A stretch of DNA of 64,000 nt from Oscheius sp. JU75 (taxonomy: Eukaryota; Nematoda; Chromadorea; Rhabditida; Rhabditidae), in assembly GCA_037178855.1 (NCBI GenBank), contig JASJZC010000004.1, forward strand, positions 7,130,001 to 7,194,000, given 5' to 3'. The notes below the pieces were generated by a model, which saw only the letters and a list, made by a program, of their open reading frames with translations, had not been told where the DNA came from and did not search any database. Of the stretch, positions 55,392 through 64,000 are shown in pieces. The translations under genes were made by a program, and so were the position numbers. How positions within the stretch are numbered: position 1 is the stretch's first letter; the number at the start of each line of letters is the position of its first letter.

Positions 55392-57171
55392 GGTCGGCAA
55401 TAAATACCCGTCCTGAAACGGGGAAAATCGATAAAAAGCAAGATTTTGGGACCGAGAAACGTAAAGCCAGCTGTGGGTCAAATGAGCCGCATTGCGAAAC
55501 GAGAAACCATCGATCCTGGGCCCGAGAGAGGGGAGAAAGCTTTGGGGACAAAAAGAGGATGCGCTCGGTCCGGAAAATTGTGAAATTTATAGAACTTTGG
55601 TCGGCTAAGAAGCAGATGATTGTCTTCTCGGGACTCTGGGCTATTTTTTGTAGAAATTTAGCGGTAAAGGCAGGAACAAGGTGGAGATTTGCTGTACACT
55701 CTGTCAGAAAATAATAAAAGTGCGTTTGAAATGCCGCTCAAAAAATGGGCGGGGATATAAATCAACAATTTTCAAATTTCTTTTCATTATTTTTATATTC
55801 TTTGGTCATTTTTCTCACATTTTTTTTGTTTCTGTGTGAAAATTTTAATTAAGAACAGAAAATAAGAACACTTTCTAGCACAAATGCATCGGAGGCTCAT
55901 GTGCTTTATCACTTATACTCACTTGTGAACGTTCCAAAGCTTTTTTTAAAAACCACGATATTAACCAGCCGGCAGCCAGTAAGCATGAAGAATAGGAGGA
56001 AATCCGTCATGAAATGCTCTGTCACCGACGGTTCTTGTTAGTAACCTATTTTTCAGACTTTCTCGTTTTGTCAGTTTGGAAGCAGGCTAGAACGGCCTGA
56101 AAAAGTATTCTCTCGGCTACGGCACTTTTTTGACCGAATATTCCCATTTTTATGATCTCAAAACGCCTGAAAGGGCGCCTAAAACGTCCACGTAGCTAAA
56201 GATAACAGGTTAGTATCATCAATTGTCTTTTTTGTGACCATATTCAGCTGTAAGAGGTTCTAGTACTAATTACCAGGTTGTGGAATGCCTGTTACTCAAT
56301 GCTTGTCCAAAAATTCACCAAAAAATCTCAAATTCCCGACTAAAACCACAAAATTTTAATGAGTAATGAATATGAATCAATCAAGAGACAGAGACAGTGA
56401 GAGATAGTATCTGGTCAGATTCGGAGTGGGTTGGGGGGAGGCTGGCTGGTTGGCGAGACGAGGTTCGGGAGAGAAACAGAGAGAATGTACCGCCTGGTCG
56501 TGTCCTTTCCTCTGCGTCTTTGTCCTCCCGGTGTCAAACAGCCGCTTTGAGAGACAGAGAGAGACATTAACTCTCTCTCTGAACCAACGTTGCGGGTTAT
56601 TGACACCCACTGAAACCAAGGACCGTTTAGTTTTTTCTTGGCTGTTCCCAATTTGATAGTATTTTTGATGAAAACCTTGAGTTTTCTCCAAGATCATCAG
56701 TCTAGGTGCCTCCTTTTCTCGATGTATCAACTCTTTGAGGGTTTCGAACATACTAGGAACAGATTTCCTACAAATTCTAGTTTCCGGCCTAAGCTGATTT
56801 CAAACTAGGTAGCGTATCTTGGAAAGACGCAAACTTTAATTCCTTTAAGAAAAACCCACAATTTTTTCATTCATCTCATCACCACTTTTTTTTCAGCAAG
56901 CAATGGATAGGACCGTATTCAGCATTTTATAAAGCCCAAAAATTTGTTGAAACCTTTTGAAAACAGCTAAAAAAAAAAGGCTAAACCGAACACTTCATCA
57001 AATTCAAATTTCCCGCCATTACTGGTTTTAAATCGGGTATTGTCACTCTAGGTGCGCAGTTTGAACCAGGTTACAAGTACGAACGGAAAAATGCTTTACT
57101 CTTTCCGTAACATTACAAGTTCAACAAAAAATAACAAGAACCGGGCTCAAAAACAACAAAATTTTAAGGAT
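55392..57171. other. Intergenic: kinesin promoter side and TRMT44 3' flank
   Basis: No gene supported. TTTCAG lies 22 nt upstream of the kinesin ATG on the minus strand. A GAGACAGAGA-rich patch lies at 56,385-56,570. Confidence 0.45.
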
Positions 57172-60100
57172 TTAGGTATGAAGAAACCGACAGTCTACGC
57201 CATAAGGGCATCCGTCCGGATGGTTCTTAAGAAACCAGCACGGGAATTGTGTTGGTTTTTTCAGGTTTTTCTTCTTGTCCTTCATGAGATCGAAGCGACG
57301 GATATGGACTGCGCCCTCGTATATCTGTATAACTGAATTTGGCGGGAAATTTAAAAAGGTACATGGAAAGCCTGGTGCTGGTTCTTGAGGAAGGTCTGGA
57401 AGCCGCCGTCCTGCTGTTTCATGTAGGCTTTTTCTTCGGGCTGGAGGAGTTTAATCATCTCGCCGATGGGGACGGCTCCGCCGGTGTGCCAGCCGCTGAA
57501 AATCGGGTATTTCACAAAGTTTCTATAAAAATAATCTGCTTATTTTGCTCTAATTTTCGGTGAAAACTAATGAATAGCTTGTCATTTAGATGCTTCAGGC
57601 TCTAGGCTCAATTCCTTAGAATCTCTCGAGCATATGATTCATATTTTTCCAAAATTCACTAAATCAGTAACCATTTTTTCTCTTGTTTTTCACGACAGGT
57701 TAGCCTATCCACAGTGAGGTTATGAACAGTCGTGGCTTGTATCAAGTTTACTATACTAAAGACAATGGTAGATAGAAGAATATATAAAGACTCACTCAAT
57801 ATTAGCATCCGGGTCCGCCTCCAGAAGAGCCTTCAGAATTCTCAACGTTATGATCTGGGCCAGATCTCTCGGTATGTTCGTGCAGTTCCGGACCGGCTGA
57901 ATTCTTGGTCTCGCCACAAAAGTGACATGCGGTTTTCCATCCCGGTCGGCCGTCAGCTCGAGGATTGTCTTCTCTATGGATTCCGGTGGTGGCAAGCCAC
58001 CAAGCGGAATTCTACCGATTATGCAGAGCTGAAATGTTAACGATTTGAGGGATTTGGTGGGCAAAAGCTTTCTAAAACTTTCTTAACCGACTAAAACTAG
58101 TTTTACAGCATGGCTCAGTCGGTTAAGAAAGTTTTAGAAAGCTGATTGCGCTCAGAGGTCCCGGGTTCGATTTCCGGACACTAAAATATGCTTTTTTTTC
58201 AGCATGGCTCAGGTGGTAAGAGGTCGGACTTGGACGACCCGGGTTCGATGCGTCAGATTTTTAAACAAGCTACTTTTTGGAGAAAAAAAGTATGGTAGAG
58301 GATTCCCAAGGTGAAAGTTGACAGTTTTATATGATGTGATACCCAACATTGTTTTTAAAAGAATAAGCAAAAAACTGACCCGTTTAGAGCTTGGAATACT
58401 CATGCGATCCTCCTCAATCTCGTAGCCAAGGGTCCGGCAGACGAATTTGGTGAATTCCAGAAAGCCGGCGTACCTTAAACTTTTTCATAAAATACGTCAA
58501 ATTGTGAAAATCTACGTGCTGGTCCGTTTCCCAGGCCTCTGGGTGAATTTGCCGTGAAAGTCGAACGGACAGCATGGGAGGAGAAAGAATTCGCAGCGTA
58601 GACGGGCAGCCATGACGGGGATCCACGGTGTGAGCTCGTCGCTGTGATTTCCAATTAGGTAGTCGACTTCTTTGGGGAGAGCAGGTGGGTTGAGGGTCGG
58701 GTCGACCGGCATCTCTCTGGAAATGGTTCTGTTTAATTGGTACTTTCGCAAACTCATAGTTAAATGAGAAAGCTACAGTCAAGACTAAAGCGCCGTGTAG
58801 ACCAATTCTCTTAACCCCATACTTTTTTCTCGCGTATTGAATATCATAAAGGAGCTCACGAACTTCAAATTAGTCCCAGCCAGCTGTCCCTTCCAGAGTC
58901 TTCGAGCCTTGATATCCAGTCCGACTCCGGCTACTCCCTCCTTCTCCAATAGGTGGACCAGAAGACCATTTCCACATCCGAGATCCGCGACGTACTTGGG
59001 CTTTTTTCCTGTTCTTTCCCAGGTTTCCTGGATCCTTTTTTCGTCTCAGCACCCCAAACAATTATACCATGAGGTAGGAGACAATTCCGCAGTCCTCAAA
59101 GACGAATTTTTGCGGGTTGGTCTTCTCGGTCCAATTTTTAACAATTTCAAAGCCATGCTCGGATTTTATGCGATTGTAGCGACGAAAATACGTCTCCACA
59201 TTCACTAGACGATTCGTGGGCTTGATTTCGCGCGTAGGATCGAGGTTTCGAATCCAACGTAAGAGATTCGGGTAGGCTACTTCGCGCATCCACTGGGTCT
59301 CGGGGAGGAGAACTCCGATTGGGGTTCCCAGCACAAAACTGAGACTTTTTTCATCGAGAATCTTGATACCGATGGCGTAGGGAAAGTGAACCATTGGATT
59401 CAAGGTTCCGGAGGCTCGATCGAGCTGTTGGGGGTAGAAGAGGGCAACGAGTTCGTTTTCTGGAATCTTTTTAGTAGAAAAATGTGGGAAATTAGGTGTT
59501 TTGACGGGAAAATCGAAAAAAGTTACCTGAAGAAGCAGAATCCTCGAAGGAGACCTCGTAGCAGAAGAGAGAACGTGGTGTGTAGGGCTTCTCCTTCGGG
59601 ATGAGTTTGCGGATTTCGTAGGGAGCTTGGCCGCCTGGAAAAGAAGGGTTAGCGAGCTACAGAGTGTACCACGTTTTCAGCTTTCTGGCACGCAGCAAAA
59701 AATTGGACGTATGTTTTCGTACTGGTACGCCCCCTTCAAGGTGTGCCTAGCTCGTCCATCCCCAGTAAAACGATTGCTAAAGACAGTAGTCATACTATGG
59801 CGCCTCTTTGCAATACACCGAGCGGGCGAGGGGCGCTAAGGCAGAGGAGTGACGTGGCTCCGTACAGATGGCTTTAGACAGACAGGCAGAGACGCGCGGA
59901 CAATTTTTAATAGATTTCTGGCACGCTGAAAAACGCAAGGATGCCACATTTTCCAGGGAATATAACCTTCAAATCAATGGATCGTTTGTCTTTTCGAAAA
60001 GGTTCGGTAAAATTGAGGGCTGTGGAAAACAATCTAGTCAGTAAGAAAGATCATGTGTACAGTAAAAAAAAGGAACTCACGCTGTATAAGAGCCACAACC

Positions 60101-60366
60101 TCGGCCGGCAGCTGTCCTACGACCTCCTGATGTTCTTTTTCATCTGCCGAGACGACTTTCGATGCCGAGATTCTCGTATTCACCGTGTGGACTTGACTCC
60201 TCCAAATGAAGACTATCTAAACCTCATTTTAGCATCAAATCGGCCAAATTTTCGTCAGAAACAGCCCAAAAAAGTCGCTTACCCTGTGAAAGAAGGCCTC
60301 ATGATCTATAGGCTCCTCATAGTTGACTTCGTCTTGACACAGGGGCTGCCAATCGTTCAAATCCAT
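57172..60366 (-). CDS. TRMT44: tRNA (uracil-44-2'-O)-methyltransferase TRMT44, 565 aa
   Basis: Cytosolic SAM-dependent enzyme, Trm44 family, for 2'-O-methyl-U44 in tRNA-Ser. Exons: 60366-60283, 60216-60081, 59634-59527, 59459-59068, 59027-58860, 58712-58516, 58473-58380, 58028-57796, 57495-57363, 57324-57172; phases give 565 aa. SAM-binding motif VADLGCGNGLLVHLLEKEG, then GVGLDIKARRLW. Family blocks IGNHSDELTPWIPVMAAR, FFLLPCCPFDFHGKF, RMSIPSSKR, ARPRIQPVRNCTNIPRD, QDGGFQTFLKNQHQAF. It ends with the C3H1-type zinc finger CWFLKNHPDGCPYGVDC, as in animal TRMT44. Some introns hold tRNA-like repeats (58.1-58.25 kb), while others are about 40 nt. Confidence 0.93.
58105..58255 (+). repeat. Two adjacent tRNA-derived repeats
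   Basis: GCATGGCTCAGTCGGTTAAG with GGGTTCGATTTCCGG, then GCATGGCTCAGGTGGTAAGA with GGGTTCGATGCG, in a TRMT44 intron. The first has a short internal duplication of GTTAAGAAAGTTTTAGAAAG. Confidence 0.55.
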
Positions 60367-60480
60367 CTTTCTAAACCCGTTCTGTAAGATTTTTTCTTAA
60401 AAATTTGACAAAAATAGACCAAAGTGGCTTGGAAATGACCTATAGAATGTTCGGGAGACAATTTATTACTATTATGACAA

Positions 60481-62278
60481 TTATATGTAGCCGTAGCCGG
60501 CGAGACCCGAATTTTGTGGTGCTGTAGCTTGGGGACTTGCTGAAAAATGAGGCTCTGGATGAAAAAATAAGGTCAGGCACCTGTTATTTGGTCGTGTGGT
60601 CGTTTTCTGCTCTCTTGGGGCTCTAAAAATTGGGTATTTGATCCGAAAAAATGGGGGAAAAACGAACGCTGGAGACTGGCGCCGCCGGACAACATCGATG
60701 GCATTGTGGAGAAAAGACGCGACTGGACGATGGTCACATTCTGCGTGGGACAGTGGATTCCATAGACTTTTTTGGCCTGAAAATTGCATATGTTTTACGA
60801 ACTTTTTCTAGGGTACTTTTCAATCAAACGAGAGCAATGTGTCTAGGGCCACGTAAGCCTAGGCACTTGGCATTTTCGGGTCCTCCGGTTCGGTCAGAAC
60901 ACCATATTAGGTCGGCTTTCTGTCAACTGGGTTCGGTTTGGCACTTCAATCACAGGTGGAATAATCTCGTTTTAAAAATCCCCAAAAAAGGCATTTTCGG
61001 CAGTGGTCGACCGATCTCGGCCGAGGCAAGTATTGGTAGAGAGAGAATTCGCGCTGCCCGGGCAAAAATCACCACATTTTGTCAAACCCAGAAGGTAGAG
61101 GATCGCGCAAATCGCGTGAAACACAAAAAGGGAGACCTTTTCAAGGAGGAGAGGGGGTCGAACAAATTTTTTTGCACCGCAGAGATCCACTTGACCCCTC
61201 ATTTGGGTCTAAGTCGACAAGCTTTCGGCATGTTTTGCCATTAAACAGTAGTTGGCCGGGCTACCTTAAGCGAGCCTTAGGCGCTTGCATTTTATTTCCA
61301 TATATTAGCCACTTATCTAAATTGAAGAACCCCCGTGAAAATACAGTGCTTTGCTCAGTCGGTTAGCGCTCTGACTACAAAACTAAAGGTGATTCAGACG
61401 TCAGAGGGGGCTTCGAATCAGTATACTACGATATTTTGTCGTCAAACTGTCAAATCACAGACTATTCGATGATTCCCAGCCTGTAATAAACTTGCGACCA
61501 TATTTGGCATTTTCTTTCTACAAAGTTTCCACAGAAAGAGCCGAAACCCCTCCTTTCCCCCCCTCAAAGAAAAAAAAGTGCTCACCTGGGCTTTAGCTGC
61601 CTGCAGCTCTCGTTCCCGTTGTTCAGCGAGTTTCACCTCTTCTCTCGAGACGGCCCTTCTCACGACGACCTGTCTTCCCTGGACACAATGTGATCGTGCC
61701 ACACAGACATCAACAGGCTCGTAACTGGTGAAGTAGACGATGCAGTAGTGTGCCTCACCAATCCCGTTTTCCTGTAATTTTTCGCTGAACAGCCGGAGAG
61801 CAAAATAACCTACCCGATCAATTTCTATTGAAGAAATTTGCCCAAATTGCGAAAAAGTTTGATGGATATCCATTTCGCTGACTCCGCGCAGTCCAATGAG
61901 CGAAATGAAGAGCTTTTTTGAGCGGGGGACCTTGAAATTTGAGGTCTCCTGGGTCTAAATAGAATTCTTTGATGAAAAAACTACCCAAAGTTACCTGAGC
62001 ATCGCTAAAAACATTGACGGCCTTGTCCTGAACCCGATGAGACGTCAACTGCAAACATTTTCGAGCCGACTGCTCATCGGAGAAGCTTATGAAGGCAAAT
62101 CCTCGACTCTCACCTGTAATTTAGAGCGTCCGGACATGGAAAATGACCAGGAAATACCTGTATTTGCGTCCGTTTTTAACTTGCATTCGGATAGCTGCCC
62201 GAATCGGCTGAAATATTCGCGGAGATCGGCCTCGGTAAGGCGGAAGCCTATGTTGGTGACGCAGAGCCTGCTGGTCAT
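60481..62278 (-). CDS. Two-RRM hnRNP-like RNA-binding protein
   Basis: Exons: 62278-62158, 62113-61995, 61954-61814, 61771-61586 (189 codons), plus a probable last exon 60,539-60,481. RRM1 has RNP2 LCVTNIGF and RNP1 SRGFAFISF. RRM2 has KLFISLIGL and the weaker AHYCIVYF. A basic helix follows (RRAVSREEVKLAEQRERELQ). The last exon frame reads SPQATAPQNSGLAGYGYI, a Gly/Tyr end typical of hnRNP A/DAZAP-like tails. Its phase needs one more small exon between 60.54 and 61.58 kb, which I could not identify. Introns between the RRM exons are about 40-44 nt. The specific orthologue is not determined. Confidence 0.75.
61345..61428 (+). repeat. tRNA-derived repeat
   Basis: GTGCTTTGCTCAGTCGGTTA then GCGCTCTGACTAC; the B box is degraded (GGCTTCGAATCAG). 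Confidence 0.45.
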
Positions 62279-62861
62279 CTTAATTTAGCTAAATTTAGAG
62301 CGGAAATGAGGAGAAATTGAGGAAAAAAAATGAGGAAAATTCCGAAATAAAGAAGCTCGAATTGGGGCGCACTTACAGTAAGTCAGGTTTTGAAAAACTG
62401 CCGCGTTTTTTAAGGAAATTGTCAAAATTATTGTCACTTTCACCTCCGCTATTTCTCGCCATCTTCCCGCATTTTTCTACCAAACTTTTACTCATTTTGT
62501 CACAAAAAAGGAGAGAAATGTGTCCGAGAAATGTTGGCAAGGGTTCTCACGCGGAATAAGCTACGGTAGCCATTCCTGAACAGTAGAATGGAAGATTTTG
62601 ACTTTCGAACTGTTCTAGCCTGTCTTTGCTGCTCCTTCCCTGTTTTCCTTCATGATTTCTTGCTCCTTATGTGAATAAAGTCTGAAGAAGTCGAAACGGA
62701 ACCGAAATACAAAAAAAGTCTGAGGGAAACCCTACAAATCTGTCCCCTCAGCCCCGACCACGTTCAGATAGTTCTAGCTCTCTTAAAAGCCTCCGAAATC
62801 TCTTTTCTCTTTTACTTTTCATTAAAAGAGCAAATTTGTCAAATTTAGGACGTCAAAACGA
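62279..62861. promoter_or_regulatory. Divergent promoter region RRM gene / BRE1
   Basis: 583 bp between two head-to-head start codons. TTTAGGACGTCAAAACGA precedes the BRE1 ATG, and on the other strand AATTTAGCTAAATTAAG precedes the RRM-gene ATG. A shared promoter is likely but no core element is clear. Confidence 0.45.
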
Positions 62862-64000
62862 ATGAAACGTTCCTCTCCGACGGGGTCCGAGGACTCGCAG
62901 CCCGATGCGGAGGATATCGAAACCAAACGGAAGAAACTATGCGAGTTTGAGTCCGTCAGGCTCCCCGCCGTGGCCGGAGTGGTAAGTTTTAAAATATTAC
63001 TGGAGAAAAATGCTGGGATATAAGGGAAATCTTGGTAAACGCCCAAACAAAGCCTACCGACTGGTCATAGTGGCTCTCGCGACATGTTTCAGCTCGCTTA
63101 GTCGGCAAAAAGCACAAATTTACCGTTAGGTCGTGTCAAAATCCCCCAAATCTGGCAAAACGCTTAGCAAGCGGCTCATGGAGGCTATCTGTGACATTAT
63201 AGCGACACTCAGTAGTTTCTTTTGGTCATTTACTACCTGCGAATTGGATTGGATGAGAAAAGACCCGAAATTTTGTTGAATTAACCAAAAAAACCGGCAG
63301 TAAATAGCTGTAAGCAGTCTATAGAACGTTTTTCGGGTACGAATAAACTATTCTTGGAATGAAAAAGCCAGAAAATAGAAGATAGGTACTGCAATAGCTA
63401 TATCCTCAATTTCAGAATGATATCGATGAGAAGAAGAGCCGTGTTCAAGTCTACAAGCTGTCCGAGACTCTTCGCTTCAAGGATAAGGTATTTTTTCCAG
63501 TATTCTCTAGGATTCTCGAGCGCCAAAATTGTCTGAAATCTGTTTTTATCCAGAAACTTCCTATTAAAGCTGTGTCAGCCTTTCACATTGTTTCAGAACT
63601 GAATACGAGACATTTTGGAGCGAAAAATGCGCAAAACTTGTCGCTAAAAGTATGCCAGACTGCGCACCAACTCTTGCAGCCCACTGTTACGCAAGTTTCC
63701 GTGACCCTGCGACATTTAGCGAGTTGCTGCGCAGTCTGATACGCTTGTAGAAAACGTTTTCAGAGTTGGTACGCAGTGTGTTACGCTGAAATCGTTTTAG
63801 GTAACGTTACCGGAATTTGAGCGCAGTTCGAGACTCATTTCACCATTTTTAACACCAAAATCTTCCAGATAATCGCTCAAAAAGACCGCGAACTGGAGCA
63901 GCTGCGCCAGCGTCAGTACACGGACGAGAACACCAGCTACCAGATCAATCGCTGGTGGAACAGTCTCGACGAGCAGCTCAGGAACATCGTCCTACGTGGC
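62862..64000 (+). CDS. BRE1-type E3 ubiquitin ligase (RNF20/40, rfp-1), 5' part
   Basis: BRE1 monoubiquitinates histone H2B. Exons 62862-62981, 63416-63487 and 63869 to beyond the window edge. The protein starts MKRSSPTGSEDSQPDAEDIE, continues with VQVYKLSETLRFKDK, then the coiled-coil block QKDRELEQLRQRQYTDENTS and INRWWNSLDEQLRNIVLRG, which matches the RNF20 segment IEKLEKRQATDDATL...VNRYWAQLDE. The RING domain and most of the protein lie downstream of the window. All junctions are phase 0. Confidence 0.78.

Overview
The window reads as a compact metazoan nuclear genome fragment, most likely from a nematode. Many introns are 34-50 nt long, with GT...TTTTCAG or TTTTAG borders. Several start codons sit 0-25 nt after a splice-acceptor-like TTTCAG or TTTAG, as expected with spliced-leader trans-splicing. 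An F-box gene carries repeats resembling the FTH/DUF38 module, an expansion known from nematodes. Merlin (ISXO2/IS1595-like) and MULE transposons are present. I cannot name the species. All exon structures below were deduced by reading frames, splice phases and family conservation.

Layout. 1-4.8 kb: PRPF40 pre-mRNA splicing factor (+), 5' end outside the window, with mitochondrial ribosomal protein gene MRPS23 nested on the opposite strand in one intron. 4.8-14.4 kb: an unstable accessory region. It holds two extra copies of the PRPF40 tail, four copies of an unrecognised 66-74 aa gene with conserved 5' flanks, an F-box gene, a 5' fragment of DPAGT1/ALG7, a dead MRPS23 fragment, an RPA1 exon fragment and Merlin-related MITEs. 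14.97-16.80 kb: a complete Merlin transposon with an open three-exon transposase and an 8-bp target duplication.

17.4-22.8 kb: RPA1 (+). 24.1-27.3 kb: UBA3, the NEDD8 E1 catalytic subunit (+). 27.3-37 kb: gene-poor and repeat-rich, with a possible glycine-zipper mini-protein, an unassigned C-terminal exon (-), an orphan basic protein (+) and a MULE transposon (32.9-35.4 kb). 37.0-40.1 kb: DEK_C/SWIB protein (+). 40.4-46.8 kb: DLGAP/HURP-like protein (+). 47.6-48.7 kb: GEMIN8 (+). 49.1-49.5 kb: ATP synthase epsilon (-). 50.8-55.4 kb: kinesin-1 heavy chain (-). 57.2-60.4 kb: TRMT44 tRNA Um44 methyltransferase (-). 60.5-62.3 kb: two-RRM hnRNP-like gene (-). 62.9 kb to the end: BRE1/RNF20-type E3 ligase, 5' part only (+).

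The housekeeping genes are not an obvious pathway cluster. They cover splicing and snRNP assembly (PRPF40, GEMIN8, hnRNP), DNA replication and chromatin (RPA1, SWIB, BRE1), ubiquitin-like conjugation (UBA3, BRE1), spindle and transport (DLGAP, KHC), mitochondria (MRPS23, ATP5F1E) and tRNA modification (TRMT44). Long introns are loaded with degenerate tRNA-derived repeats (SINE-like) and CTGTC/GACAG low-complexity tracts, while neighbouring introns stay near 40 nt. The most novel content is the four-copy small gene family with its repeated 5' flank, which seems to be a preferred landing site for Merlin MITEs.
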